Positions 26,079-35,760 are shown, counted from the first letter of the stretch. The stretch: 64,000 nt of DNA from Congregibacter brevis (GCF_045689245.1 NZ_CP136865.1:2852001-2916000), one strand, 5' to 3'. A program made the numbers and translations. The notes: generated by a model not told the origin, from the sequence alone.

Positions 26079-26918
26079 CTACTCGATGCCGCCGACGCGA
26101 TCAAAACTTGGGATGCTGAACAGCGAGTCCCAGTGCATCCATATAGCAAACGCTTTGCCTACTATATCCCGCTCGCTTACCTGACCCCAAACGCGACTAT
26201 CAGAGCTGTTATCGCGGTTATCCCCCATCATGAAGTAGTGACCTGGCTTTACGGTGACCGTGAAGTCTCTTCCCGGGCGCATGAGATTCACCTGCTGGAG
26301 GTGATTTTTGCCTCCAAGGGAGGACATCCCCATCTGGTAGCGAGAACGCCCTTCGGGAAGTACTGCGAGGGGCTCAAAAGGAATGGGCTCCCCGTTCACG
26401 TAAAGCCGCTTGCTGCGATAGCTCACCACGTCGCCGGGCAAACCGATGACCCTTTTGATGTAATACGTTTTGTTTAAATGCGGCGGGAAAAACACCATGA
26501 CGTCGCCGCGCTTGGGTTCGCTGATCGAGAACACCTTAGTTCTCAGTACTGGCAGACGAATACCGTAGACAAACTTATTCACCAAAATGTAGTCACCAAC
26601 TTCGAGGGTTGGGACCATCGATGAAGAAGGAATCTGAAAGGGCTCTGCCAAAAAACTTCGCAATACAAACACCACAGCGAGCACTGGAAAGAAGGAACGT
26701 GAATACTCGACTACCGTTGATTCTCTGGGCAGCGTCTCCACGGAGGCGGCGAACAATTTGGCGTCCGCTGAACCGTCACGATCCCATTCCGGGTACTGGC
26801 TGCATAAAGCGTCGAGGCTTCGCTGACGACCAGGTGCCCAAAGCAGTCGATCGGCGAGCCAGATCAATCCGGTACCAAACACCAGAATCACCAGAATGAG
26901 CGGAAAATCAAGCGACAT
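26079..26918 (-). CDS. lepB: Signal peptidase I
   Basis: 279 residues. Two N-terminal transmembrane helices anchor a periplasmic serine/lysine protease that removes Sec signal peptides. The catalytic Ser is in IPSSSMVPTLEVGDYI, the catalytic Lys in YYIKRVIGLPGD, and the later signature GHYFMMGDNRDNSSDSR is complete. It is located between lepA and the DUF4845 gene, as in most gammaproteobacteria. Confidence 0.97.
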   Translation of the reverse strand: MSLDFPLILVILVFGTGLIWLADRLLWAPGRQRSLDALCSQYPEWDRDGSADAKLFAASVETLPRESTVVEYSRSFFPVLAVVFVLRSFLAEPFQIPSSSMVPTLEVGDYILVNKFVYGIRLPVLRTKVFSISEPKRGDVMVFFPPHLNKTYYIKRVIGLPGDVVSYRSKRLYVNGEPIPFEPLAVLPEGRSRYQMGMSSLGGKNHLQQVNLMRPGRDFTVTVKPGHYFMMGDNRDNSSDSRVWGQVSERDIVGKAFAIWMHWDSLFSIPSFDRVGGIE

Positions 26919-26951
26919 ACACGCTCCTGTGCGTAAGGACCAAACCCATAA

Positions 26952-28748
26952 TCAATCTACTTTTAGCACTGCGAGAAACGCCGACTGCGGAATTTCTACA
27001 CGGCCAACCTGCTTCATGCGCTTTTTACCGGCTTTCTGCTTATCCAGCAGCTTACGCTTACGGCTAACGTCACCGCCGTAGCACTTCGCGGTAACGTTCT
27101 TACGCAACGCTTTCACTGTTTGCCTAGCAACAATCTTACCCCCGACCGCTGCTTGAATCGCCACATCAAACATTTGGCGGGGAATCAGCTCTTTCATTTT
27201 CTCGGTGAGTTGCCTGCCACGATACTCCACCTGATCCCGGTGGACGATGAGCGCCAAGGCGTCGACGCGATCACCATTGATCAGCACATCAAGTCGCGAC
27301 AGGGTTGCGGTCTCGAAGCGGTCAAAACTGTAATCCAGTGACGCATAACCGCGGCTGACGGACTTCAACCTGTCAAAAAAGTCCAAGACAACATCAGCCA
27401 TGGGGATGTCGTAGGTCAGCGACACCTGAGATCCGAGGAACTGCATATCTCGCTGTTCTCCGCGCTTTTCGACACAAAGGCTGATTACATTCCCCAAGTA
27501 GTCCTGAGGAACAAGAATATTGCACCGTGCGATGGGTTCGCGCATTTCATCGACGTCGCCCATATCGGGAAGTGCCGACGGGTTGTCGACGCGAAGTGTT
27601 TCACCGCGCTTGGTGAGGACCTCGTAGACTACCGTCGGGGCGGTAGTGATCAAATCAAGATCATATTCCCGCTCGAGACGCTCTTGAATGATTTCCATGT
27701 GCAGCATGCCCAGGAAGCCGCAGCGAAAGCCAAAACCCAGGGCATCGGAGGTCTCGGGTTCATAAAACAGCGACGCGTCATTAAGAGTCAGTTTGGCCAG
27801 TGCCTCACGAAAGTCTTCGTAATCGTCGGTGGATACAGTAAAGATTCCCGCGTACACCTGGGGCTTGACCATTTTGAAACCCGGCAAAGAAGGCACATCA
27901 GGCATCTTTGCGTGAACAAGTGTGTCCCCTACGGGAGCACCCAGAATGTCCTTGATCCCGGCGACAACGTATCCCACTTCTCCGGCCTCCAGAGACTCTC
28001 TGGCTTCGCGCTTGGGAGTGAAGATACCGACTCCATCTACCTGATGCTGCTTGCCAGTAGACTTAGTGACAATGCGGTCGCGACGAGTGAGGACGCCCTG
28101 CTTAACACGTACCAATGACACCACACCCAAGTAGTTATCGAACCAGCTATCGATAATCAAGGCTTGCAGCGGTGCCTCACGATTGCCCTCTGGAGGAGGA
28201 ATATGCTCCACCAGATATTCCAGAGCATCTTCGATACCCAGGCCTGACTTGGCAGAAACCAGGCAGGCTTCTGTCGCATCGATACCGATAATTTCTTCTA
28301 TCTCAATCCTTACGCGATCGGGGTCGGCCTGAGGGAGGTCCATCTTGTTGAGAATGGGTAGCACCTCAAGACCCAATTCAATCGCGGTGTAGCAGTTCGC
28401 TACAGACTGAGCTTCAACGCCCTGCCCGGCGTCTACCACCAGTAGAGCACCCTCACAGGCTTCTAGGGATCGCGATACTTCATAGGAGAAATCAACGTGC
28501 CCGGGGGTATCAATAAAGTTGAGCTGATAGGTCTCCCCGTTTTTTGCGCAATAGTCGAGGGTGACGCTCTGAGCTTTGATCGTGATGCCCCGCTCACGCT
28601 CGATATCCATGGAGTCCAGCACCTGGGCCTGCATTTCGCGCGAACTCAGGCCTCCGCAATGCTGAATAAAGCGATCGGCCAGGGTCGACTTCCCGTGGTC
28701 AATATGGGCAATAATCGAAAAGTTGCGTATGTGATCGAGGTCACTCAA
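26952..28748 (-). CDS. lepA: Elongation factor 4 (LepA)
   Basis: 598 residues, the family length. GTPase motifs: IAHIDHGKSTLADR (G1), DTPGHVDF (G3) and NKMDLPQAD (G4). The LepA-specific C-terminal domain ends KKRMKQVGRVEIPQSAF. EF4 back-translocates stalled ribosomes and influences initiation. The start is TTG at 28748 (MSDLDHIRNFSII), without a clear ribosome binding site. The 145 bases upstream to mucD hold no gene. Confidence 0.96.
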   Translation of the reverse strand: MSDLDHIRNFSIIAHIDHGKSTLADRFIQHCGGLSSREMQAQVLDSMDIERERGITIKAQSVTLDYCAKNGETYQLNFIDTPGHVDFSYEVSRSLEACEGALLVVDAGQGVEAQSVANCYTAIELGLEVLPILNKMDLPQADPDRVRIEIEEIIGIDATEACLVSAKSGLGIEDALEYLVEHIPPPEGNREAPLQALIIDSWFDNYLGVVSLVRVKQGVLTRRDRIVTKSTGKQHQVDGVGIFTPKREARESLEAGEVGYVVAGIKDILGAPVGDTLVHAKMPDVPSLPGFKMVKPQVYAGIFTVSTDDYEDFREALAKLTLNDASLFYEPETSDALGFGFRCGFLGMLHMEIIQERLEREYDLDLITTAPTVVYEVLTKRGETLRVDNPSALPDMGDVDEMREPIARCNILVPQDYLGNVISLCVEKRGEQRDMQFLGSQVSLTYDIPMADVVLDFFDRLKSVSRGYASLDYSFDRFETATLSRLDVLINGDRVDALALIVHRDQVEYRGRQLTEKMKELIPRQMFDVAIQAAVGGKIVARQTVKALRKNVTAKCYGGDVSRKRKLLDKQKAGKKRMKQVGRVEIPQSAFLAVLKVD

Positions 28749-28893
28749 AAGGCATGCTCACAAGAAAAGCGCGAAGCGGGGACATCATTCTTGAGACCCC
28801 CGCAAAAAGCGCGGCATTGTAGCCTAGAGAGACGCCCGTCGCCACGAATACGACGACCAGCGAATCTACCCGCGTGGGAGCTGAGCGAGAAAT

Positions 28894-30324
28894 CTAGTCG
28901 CCCAAACGTAGCCCAATGAACATTGGAGACCCTCTGCGAATCAATCTCAGTGGCACAGAGGCGTTATCCGCAAGGTCACCGATGATCTCGCTGAAGGTAT
29001 CGAGAGAGCGAACCGGCGTCGCGCCAACCGCGGTAATGACATCCCCAGGCATCAGGCCCGCGTCATCCGCAGGAGAGTCTGGCTCAACGCTACGCACCAC
29101 AACGCCGCCAGCAAGATCCCAGCGAGACAACATCTCCTCCGGCGCTTCTTCTACCACGATGCCAAGACGTCCGCCCTGCTCGTCTTCAGCTTCGCCATTT
29201 CGATAGGCCTGATCTACGCTGTCTTCGGCGTCTAGTCCGCCTACTTCGACCTCAATGGTTTTTTGCTTTCGGTCTCTGACGATTAACACGTCGACCTCGG
29301 TACCGGGAGCAATAAGACCAACCACGTGCGGCAAGTCAGCAGAGGTTTCGATGGCCTCTCCATCGAATTCGATGATGATGTCACCGGGCTCTAGCCCCGA
29401 TTTGGCGGCAGGTCCATCACTGGCGATTTGCGATATCAAGGCGCCACGGGGCCGATCAAGACCGAAAGATTCGCCTAGGTTCCGATCTACGTTCTGAATA
29501 GTGACGCCCAACCAACCACGGGTAACCGTGCCGCCATCTTTTAACTGGTTTACAACGTTGCGAACAACGTTCACGGGAATGGCAAAGGACAGCCCAATGG
29601 AGCCCCCGGCGCGCGTGGTGAATATCTGTGAGTTAACGCCAACAACCTCGCCTTTGAGGTTAAACAGCGGGCCTCCTGAGTTCCCCGGATTGATCGCAAC
29701 ATCGGTCTGGATAAAAGGCACATAGTTTTCGCGGCTTCGGGTCGGCAAACTGCGCCCTTTAGCACTCACTATGCCCGCGGTAACCGAATAGTCGAGGCCG
29801 AACGGTGAACCGATTGCTAATACCCACTCCCCCACTTTTAAAGCATCGTCGGCGCCCAGCACCAGGTAGGGAAGCTCTTCCGCCTCGATGCGCAGCAGCG
29901 CTAGATCAGATCGAGGATCCAAGCCGACAACCTCGGCCTCATACTCCCGACGGTCTGACATGCGTACGGTAACCAAGTCCGCGCCCTCGACTACGTGATG
30001 ATTCGTTACCACATAGCCATCGTCCGAAATAATAAAACCGGAGCCCGTAGCCATGCGCTCTTGAGGACCTTGAGGGCCTTGGGGAGGATTTGGCATCTGA
30101 AAGTAACGTCGGAGAAACTCAGGAATTTCCTGCTCATTAATGTCTGATCCATCTCTGGCTGTGCTGGCCTCGACAATGATCTTCACCACCGCTGGCGATT
30201 GCTCTTCAACAATTCCCGTGAAATCAGGTAGCTCCGCCGCCTGGCCGAGCCTCGCCGAGCACATCAACGCAATCGCTGCGATGGCCAGTAGCTTGGATCC
30301 CAAGGCTCCAAAACGGTATGTCAT
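28894..30324 (-). CDS. mucD: Periplasmic serine protease MucD (DegP/HtrA family)
   Basis: 476 residues with a signal peptide ending near GQAAE. The catalytic triad is visible as VTNHHVVEGAD (His), SDLALLRI (Asp) and GNSGGPLFN (Ser). Two PDZ domains follow, starting near RGWLGVTIQNV and RLGIVVEEAP. It degrades or chaperones misfolded envelope proteins and lowers sigma-E activity. I chose ATG 30324, preceded by GGGAG; the frame is open to 30450. It is the last gene of the rpoE-rseA-rseB-rseC-mucD operon. Confidence 0.95.
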   Translation of the reverse strand: MTYRFGALGSKLLAIAAIALMCSARLGQAAELPDFTGIVEEQSPAVVKIIVEASTARDGSDINEQEIPEFLRRYFQMPNPPQGPQGPQERMATGSGFIISDDGYVVTNHHVVEGADLVTVRMSDRREYEAEVVGLDPRSDLALLRIEAEELPYLVLGADDALKVGEWVLAIGSPFGLDYSVTAGIVSAKGRSLPTRSRENYVPFIQTDVAINPGNSGGPLFNLKGEVVGVNSQIFTTRAGGSIGLSFAIPVNVVRNVVNQLKDGGTVTRGWLGVTIQNVDRNLGESFGLDRPRGALISQIASDGPAAKSGLEPGDIIIEFDGEAIETSADLPHVVGLIAPGTEVDVLIVRDRKQKTIEVEVGGLDAEDSVDQAYRNGEAEDEQGGRLGIVVEEAPEEMLSRWDLAGGVVVRSVEPDSPADDAGLMPGDVITAVGATPVRSLDTFSEIIGDLADNASVPLRLIRRGSPMFIGLRLGD

Positions 30325-30394
30325 GAGTATCTCCCACATAAAAACAGTCTGAAAAAAGTTAGCAACAAAGATTCGCTGTAATCGCCAATTTGGA

Positions 30395-30862
30395 TCAGCT
30401 AATACCCGTAACCCGCGGCTTAAAGTCGGTGTGGCCGCTGAGGCGATCACTCAGAAAACGCAGTAGTAACAAACCGGCGCCAAGGCCAGCAATCGCCGAC
30501 AGTGTTACCCGTAAGTCCATAGCAGCCTGAGAAAGTTCGGACGTGGCCCAGAGATAATCAGCAAACCCCGCTGCAAAAAGCATCAACAAAAGAGGCATGG
30601 CGTAGAGCATAAATACTGCTCTCAAAAAGCCCTGCTCCGGCACCGAAATCTCCACCGTGTCGTGGAGACTCACCGCGAGAGATCCATCAGAGGGTAAGGC
30701 CGCCTTTACAAGTCCTCTCGATACACCGGATTTAGCGCCGTTAATCATGCCATGACCGCAACCGGATCGAGCGGCGCAGCTATTGCAACTCGATTGCCGC
30801 AAGGTCTCAACCCACACTCCATCATTATCGACGGCGACTACTCGGGCTGTTTCAGTCAGCAT
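30395..30862 (-). CDS. rseC: SoxR-reducing system / RseC family protein
   Basis: 155 residues. An N-terminal cytoplasmic domain has the Cys cluster SSCNSCAARSGCGHG (near residues 24-38), likely holding an Fe-S centre. Two transmembrane helices follow (VFMLYAMPLLLMLFAAGF and a second near residue 120). The RseC/MucC family is a positive modulator of sigma-E and resembles RsxC-linked redox proteins. It lies 24 bases after rseB. Confidence 0.9.
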   Translation of the reverse strand: MLTETARVVAVDNDGVWVETLRQSSCNSCAARSGCGHGMINGAKSGVSRGLVKAALPSDGSLAVSLHDTVEISVPEQGFLRAVFMLYAMPLLLMLFAAGFADYLWATSELSQAAMDLRVTLSAIAGLGAGLLLLRFLSDRLSGHTDFKPRVTGIS

Positions 30863-30886
30863 AATAAGATCAGGAGAACGTCGATA

Positions 30887-31900
30887 TCATCTGAGGCGCA
30901 CGGAATCTGCAAGCATGCGTGCCGTGTTCGTTGGAATCTCGCCCAAAACAGTCACTAGAACAGGGCGACGCTGCAGCAAGACGCCACGGGTATATGCCAC
31001 GGTGCTGCCTTGCCGCTCCACGCCTTCACCAGGCTTGATCGCCGCGCCTAACGGTTCGAGGAATACCGAAAAAGACGCTAAACCATCGGTATAACTCTTG
31101 CGTTCAGATGTTGTTAGTGCGGCATCCGTGGCCATAAAACCGTCCGGCAACCACGTTAACTCCCATGCGACTCCTTGTCGCAAGTGTTCGGTCTCATGGG
31201 GGTGGGGATGGCTAGCCTCGTGCGCTACCGCAGACTCGCCCGCAGAGCCCGGTTTCATAGTCAGGCTGGCAAACTGAAACTGCTCCAAAACGCTCTGATC
31301 CGCAGCAAAAGTCGACGACTTCAAAATAAGTGCTGTGTCCTGATCAAGCTCTATAACGTGTCCAAAACGGTACATATCTCGCGGCTCAACACGCAAACGC
31401 AGCGACGCACGGCCAGCAATTCTGTCTCCAGGCTGAACGCGAAAACGATACACAGACGCTAAACCACAGAAGGAACCGCCAAACACATCGGCGGCTCTGA
31501 GCAACTGGTGACCGGGATGCATACAATCCGTCGGGTGTCCTGACCTTTCGACGCGCGCGTCCTGCCCCGTAAGGCGGGACAGCTCTTCAGATGCCTGACC
31601 ATTAACCACGCTGTGGGAGAGTTGCATGATCTGCATATCGCCGCCCCGCTGTAACGTGACGACTCCACTGTAGTTAACCTGTTGGGCGTTACTGGACATT
31701 GCTTGAAGAAGCTTGGCGACCGAAGGCTCTAGCGCATCACATTGCTGCGCATTCGCAGCGGAAGTCGCGCAGACGCCTAGCGCAAATGCACCGAACATGC
31801 CGAGCAGACGATCCCTGACTGAAGCAATCGCCCCAATGCTCCCAGGGAACGGCAAATTTGCCACCGCAGTTTGAGACTTGAAGATCACTTTACTGCTCAA
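30887..31900 (-). CDS. rseB: Sigma-E regulatory protein RseB/MucB
   Basis: 337 residues. A hydrophobic signal segment, GMFGAFALGVCATSAANA, is preceded by about 34 residues, so either the leader is long or the true start is internal. The mature domains match RseB: an N-terminal LolA-like sensor domain (MSSNAQQVNYSGVVTLQRG) and a C-terminal domain (WELTWLPDGFMATDAAL). RseB binds RseA in the periplasm and shields it from proteolysis until lipids or LPS displace it. The start used is TTG 31900, overlapping the rseA stop. Confidence 0.92.
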   Translation of the reverse strand: MSSKVIFKSQTAVANLPFPGSIGAIASVRDRLLGMFGAFALGVCATSAANAQQCDALEPSVAKLLQAMSSNAQQVNYSGVVTLQRGGDMQIMQLSHSVVNGQASEELSRLTGQDARVERSGHPTDCMHPGHQLLRAADVFGGSFCGLASVYRFRVQPGDRIAGRASLRLRVEPRDMYRFGHVIELDQDTALILKSSTFAADQSVLEQFQFASLTMKPGSAGESAVAHEASHPHPHETEHLRQGVAWELTWLPDGFMATDAALTTSERKSYTDGLASFSVFLEPLGAAIKPGEGVERQGSTVAYTRGVLLQRRPVLVTVLGEIPTNTARMLADSVRLR

Positions 31901-32501
31901 TCACCGGCACCCGGGCGAAAGGCAACATACCCTGAGGCGTATTCAAAGATGCATGTTCCGCGTGCTCTTGGCTATATTTACGCAGTCGCTGCCGCGCAAG
32001 CTCCCGGTAGGCCGTGCGGTCTGCGGGCTGCAATGTAGGCAGTGCCCGAGTACCAAAACTGGCCTGTACCGGAACCGCTCCGGCAGTATTCACCACACCG
32101 ACAGGAAGCGGTGCTACGCGTGCCACAAGATCTGTATCTCCGCCGGCAGAGGTCACCGCCAATTGCTGACCACCGACGACAACAACTGCTGCCACCGATG
32201 CGGCCACGGCGAAACTTCCCAAAGCGCGGCGCCAGTTGCCCGCTGTGTTCTGTTGCAATGCGGGTTCAGCGTCGATAGCAGCACGCACTGACATAGCGAA
32301 GTCCGGTGCGGGTCTCACAGCCTCACCTTGCATGACGGATCGCGCAATGTGCAATCGGTACCAACGATTGCGCAACTCGGGAGAGCTGTCCACGTCACGA
32401 AGCACGCGACGCAACTCCAACTCCTGAGCTTCATTATCAGCCAATGCGGACAAAGTCTCCGCTGCAGTCATTTCCGGACTGCTGCTCTCGGCGTTACGCA
32501 T
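31890..32501 (-). CDS. rseA: Anti-sigma-E factor RseA/MucA
   Basis: 203 residues. The cytoplasmic anti-sigma domain carries AETLSALADNEAQELELRR and RNRWYRLHIARSVMQG, one transmembrane helix lies near LGSFAVAASVAAVVVVG, and a periplasmic tail follows. RseA holds RpoE at the membrane until DegS/RseP cleavage. ATG 32501 was chosen, with GGAG about 9 bases upstream; a TTG at 32516 would add five residues. It sits between rpoE and rseB. Confidence 0.93.
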   Translation of the reverse strand: MRNAESSSPEMTAAETLSALADNEAQELELRRVLRDVDSSPELRNRWYRLHIARSVMQGEAVRPAPDFAMSVRAAIDAEPALQQNTAGNWRRALGSFAVAASVAAVVVVGGQQLAVTSAGGDTDLVARVAPLPVGVVNTAGAVPVQASFGTRALPTLQPADRTAYRELARQRLRKYSQEHAEHASLNTPQGMLPFARVPVIEQ

Positions 32502-32567
32502 GCTCTTTAACTCCAATACTCATACTTACATTTTCCTGTTTGTCCAAACGCTCATTTGTCCAAACTC

Positions 32568-33149
32568 TTAGTGTCCATCCATCTGCTGCTGCACAATCTT
32601 ATCGATGGCTTCCCTAGCGCGGAAAATTCTCGACCGCACGGTCCCAACCGGACATTCCATCACTTCAGCAATTTCTTCATAACTCAGACCATCAAACTCG
32701 CGTAAAGTTACCGCCGTTCTCAAATCATCTGGCAAAGCATCAAGGGCGCCATGCACTTTGGCCCGCAATTCTTCCCCGAATAAGGCATTCTCTGGAGACT
32801 CTTTGTCCCGCAAGGCATCACCGGCTTCCAGATATTGAGCGTCATCAACATCTACGTCGGACCCCGGGGGCCGCCTGGATCGCGAAACAAGATGGTTTTT
32901 GGCAGTGTTGATCGCAATCCGGTACAACCAAGTGTAGAACGCGCTATCACCACGAAATCCGGGCAACGCTCGATACGCCTTGATGAACGCTTCCTGGGCA
33001 ACATCCTGCACCTCATCTGCGTCATGCACATACCGGCTGATCAGGCTCATGATTTTTTGCTGGTACTTAATAACCAGCAAGTCAAAGGCGCTTTTATCGC
33101 CTTTTTGAACCCGCACAACCAATTGTTTATCTGTGACCGATGCGGTCAA
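32568..33149 (-). CDS. rpoE: RNA polymerase sigma factor RpoE (AlgU)
   Basis: 193 residues, the same length as AlgU. Region 2 is FDLLVIKYQQKIMSLI with the core-binding AQEAFIKAYRALPGF. Region 4 has the helix-turn-helix LSYEEIAEVMECPVGTVRSR. It directs the envelope-stress regulon. The frame is open upstream to GTG 33200, but TTG at 33149 is the better start. It has GGAGGAG about 6 bases upstream, gives the family's N-terminal length, and leaves a normal leader after the candidate sigma-E promoter; GTG 33200 would sit almost on the transcript start. Confidence 0.96.
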   Translation of the reverse strand: MTASVTDKQLVVRVQKGDKSAFDLLVIKYQQKIMSLISRYVHDADEVQDVAQEAFIKAYRALPGFRGDSAFYTWLYRIAINTAKNHLVSRSRRPPGSDVDVDDAQYLEAGDALRDKESPENALFGEELRAKVHGALDALPDDLRTAVTLREFDGLSYEEIAEVMECPVGTVRSRIFRAREAIDKIVQQQMDGH

Positions 33150-33207
33150 ACGTCGCACTCCTCCCTGATGCACGGCGCCAGCAACCGCATGCTGCTTCAC
33201 CTGCTAA

Positions 33208-33237
33208 TTATGGACACCGGGAATCGCCGGCAGTTCC
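33208..33237 (-). promoter_or_regulatory. Candidate sigma-E promoter of rpoE
   Basis: Read on the minus strand: GGAACT (33237-33232), a 17-base spacer, then TCCAT (33214-33210). This resembles the sigma-E consensus GAACTT-N16/17-TCnnA, although the last T of the -35 is G and the -10 is imperfect. It would place the start of transcription about 50 bases before the TTG start of rpoE, consistent with autoregulation known for the family. Confidence 0.55.
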
Positions 33238-33359
33238 CTGTGAACTATTTACGTTTTTCACCTACGCCCGGGGTTCTTAGGCAGCCCTGTACCGATAGCT
33301 GCGCAAAAAGGGCATGATACCTGCCATTAAGACCTCTTGATAAGGATTTTGACCGCGCA

Positions 33360-34970
33360 ATGAGCACGCATTACCGCCATGACGTCGTGATCATCGGACG
33401 CGGCGCCGCAGGCCTGGCTCTCGCATTGCGACTGCCTACGGACCATCGCATTGCGGTTCTGTCCAAAGGAGACGTTAAACAGAGCTCCACGTATTGGGCG
33501 CAGGGCGGCATGGCTGCAGTGCTCCATGCCCGGGACAGTGTTGATGCGCATGTCGAAGATACTTTGCGCGCCGGAGCGGGTCTATGCCATCGCGATGCGG
33601 TGGAACTTACCGTGTCACACAGCCGAGAAACCGTCGATTGGTTGGCGTCCCTGGGAGTAGACTTTGATCTTCGAGAGGATATGGACTCAACCCAATCTCC
33701 AGAGTATCACCTCGCTCAGGAGGGAGGACACAGCCACCGCCGCATCGTGCATGCGGCGGATCGCACCGGTGGAGCTATCGGTGAAGTGTTGGAAGAACGC
33801 GCTCGCCAGGCCTCAAACATCGACTTACTTCCCGGACGCGTTGCCGTAGATCTCGTTGTGCAAGGCGGACAATGCAAAGGTATATACGTGCTTAATGAGC
33901 AGGAAGACAGCGTCGACCTCTTCGAAGCGGATGCCGTCGTGCTAGCCAGTGGTGGCGCTAGTAAAGTGTATCTCTATACCAGCAACCCTGATGGCGCGAG
34001 CGGCGATGGCATTGCCATGGCCTGGCGAGCGGGCTGTCGCGTGGCGAATCTGGAATTCAATCAATTTCACCCGACTTGTCTCTATCACCCCGATGCAAAG
34101 TCATTCCTTATTACTGAGGCTTTGCGCGGTGAGGGCGCATATCTGACACTTCCTAATGGTGATCGATTCATGCCTGATTTTGATGATCGGGCTGAGCTGG
34201 CACCGCGGGATATCGTGGCGCGGGCCATCGACCACGAAATGAAGCGCCTCGGCGCCGACTGCGTTTACCTGGATATCTCCCATCGAGAACCGGACTTTGT
34301 TCGGCAGCACTTTCCCACGATTTACGAACGCTGCCTTGAATTTGGCATCGACATAACCACCGACAGAATTCCGGTGGTGCCCGCGGCGCACTACACCTGC
34401 GGCGGCGTCATGGTAGATGATCAAGGCCGCACAGACGTGGCCGGCCTGTACGCTATAGGTGAATGCTCTTTCACGGGTCTACACGGCGCCAACCGCATGG
34501 CGAGCAACTCACTCTTGGAGTGTTTGGTGTATGCCCAGGCGGCCGCTGGGCACATTAGCAACCAGCTAAAATCTCCTCCCGACCAGGTCGGCCCGCCCCC
34601 ATGGGACGAGAGCCAGGTGACCGACTCCGACGAGGATGTCGTCATTTCTCATAACTGGGACGAGCTTCGTCGTTTTATGTGGGATTACGTGGGTATTGTC
34701 CGCACGAATAAGCGCCTCCAGCGCGCTCTTCGTCGAGCCGGTTTGCTCCAGGGGGAGATCGCGGAGTATTACAGCAATTACAAAGTGACCAATGACCTGC
34801 TGGAGTTACGCAACCTCGCTATGGTGGCAGAGCTGATGATTCGCTGTGCCATGGAGCGTAAAGAGAGTCGAGGCCTGCATTACACCCTGGATTATCCGGA
34901 ACTACTAGCGAAAGGCGAAGACACGATACTCATTCCGGACAACTATCGCGCCCGCGAAGTGACTAGCTAA
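33360..34970 (+). CDS. nadB: L-aspartate oxidase
   Basis: 536 residues. The FAD-binding motif DVVIIGRGAAGLALALRL is at the N-terminus, STYWAQGGMAAV and HTHR-type GGHSHRRIVHAADRTGG mark the active site, and AHYTCGGVMVDDQGRT with LHGANRMASNSLLECLV follow. It oxidises aspartate to iminoaspartate, the first step of NAD synthesis. Divergence from rpoE is the classical gammaproteobacterial arrangement. Its stop overlaps the end of the convergent ygfX by 8 bases. Confidence 0.96.
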   Translation: MSTHYRHDVVIIGRGAAGLALALRLPTDHRIAVLSKGDVKQSSTYWAQGGMAAVLHARDSVDAHVEDTLRAGAGLCHRDAVELTVSHSRETVDWLASLGVDFDLREDMDSTQSPEYHLAQEGGHSHRRIVHAADRTGGAIGEVLEERARQASNIDLLPGRVAVDLVVQGGQCKGIYVLNEQEDSVDLFEADAVVLASGGASKVYLYTSNPDGASGDGIAMAWRAGCRVANLEFNQFHPTCLYHPDAKSFLITEALRGEGAYLTLPNGDRFMPDFDDRAELAPRDIVARAIDHEMKRLGADCVYLDISHREPDFVRQHFPTIYERCLEFGIDITTDRIPVVPAAHYTCGGVMVDDQGRTDVAGLYAIGECSFTGLHGANRMASNSLLECLVYAQAAAGHISNQLKSPPDQVGPPPWDESQVTDSDEDVVISHNWDELRRFMWDYVGIVRTNKRLQRALRRAGLLQGEIAEYYSNYKVTNDLLELRNLAMVAELMIRCAMERKESRGLHYTLDYPELLAKGEDTILIPDNYRAREVTS

Positions 34971-35424
34971 ACCCCTGCTTGCATGCGGCATGCGCCTCAA
35001 GACGTAGCTCGCGGCGTAGCAGCCGCCACTGCTCAAAAGACATCGCATCGGGAAACACGAGTATTCGATGACAGGAGGCAGACTCCTGCGCAGTCGCCTC
35101 GCTGCGACACTCTATCCACAGCACTGACGCCAGCTTGCCTTGACTCAGAAGAGTGCAGGGCCTAGACGGCGAGGATTCTGACGGGGAACACTGCCAACTA
35201 CCTATTGCCTGTCCCAGAGACTCACAAACCAGTGTGACCCCCTCTGGGTTCAGGCGGGAGAGGGCCCTTGATAACAAACACAGTCCGAGAGCGGGAAGAA
35301 TAAGGTGGAAACTGGAACCGTAGAAACTGACAACAAATGTGATGACGCAAAGCGATCTGCTTAAATACAGGTAGCGGCGTAAACGCGCGGATTTACGGAG
35401 GCGTATCCTCAGGTCGCCGCGCAC
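34963..35424 (-). CDS. ygfX: YgfX family membrane protein (CptA-like)
   Basis: 153 residues. A basic N-terminus (RIRLRKSARLRRYLYLSRS) precedes two closely spaced hydrophobic stretches (VITFVVSFYGSS and ILPALGLCLLSRAL), then a soluble C-terminal part including MSFEQWRLLRRELR. The size, hairpin topology and location directly after sdhE fit YgfX, described in E. coli as an inner-membrane protein affecting the cytoskeleton together with SdhE. Sequence identity is weak, so the call leans on position. The start is GTG 35424, overlapping sdhE. Confidence 0.72.
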   Translation of the reverse strand: MRGDLRIRLRKSARLRRYLYLSRSLCVITFVVSFYGSSFHLILPALGLCLLSRALSRLNPEGVTLVCESLGQAIGSWQCSPSESSPSRPCTLLSQGKLASVLWIECRSEATAQESASCHRILVFPDAMSFEQWRLLRRELRLEAHAACKQGFS

Positions 35425-35662
35425 TGAGTATTATCTTTACCATGAGTGCATGTTCGGGGTTGTCTGGAACCTGCTTGTGTAAAAACCAATCAAAGAGCTC
35501 CTGATCCTGGCAGGTCATCAGCTCGCGATAGCGACCCCGGCCTTCGTCATCCAACTGGGCATAGTGCAGACGCACGTAGGGCTCGAGGATAAGGTCAAGC
35601 TCCAGCATCCCCCGGCGACTCGCCCAACGCATGCGTTTATGTTCTTCGTCCATGCCAGACAC
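35393..35662 (-). CDS. sdhE: FAD assembly factor SdhE
   Basis: 89 residues, the family length. The invariant RGxxE motif is in ASRRGMLELDLIL (residues 15-27), and the rest matches the five-helix fold (ELMTCQDQELFDWF). SdhE promotes covalent flavinylation of succinate dehydrogenase and fumarate reductase subunits. It is divergent from ygfZ and overlaps ygfX, as in E. coli. Confidence 0.93.
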   Translation of the reverse strand: MSGMDEEHKRMRWASRRGMLELDLILEPYVRLHYAQLDDEGRGRYRELMTCQDQELFDWFLHKQVPDNPEHALMVKIILSARRPEDTPP

Positions 35663-35760
35663 TCGTTTTTTAAAGCGCGAGAGTATAGCTGAGTCGACGC
35701 TGAGTTATGATTCGTGACTGACACATCGATGGCAAGCTCAAGAGCTAACAAGGAGTGATT

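Noticed and set aside
28894..30324. mucD as an unusual insertion in the rpoE operon
   Set aside because: Its position after rseC is the known arrangement in Pseudomonas-type gammaproteobacteria, so it is not novel.
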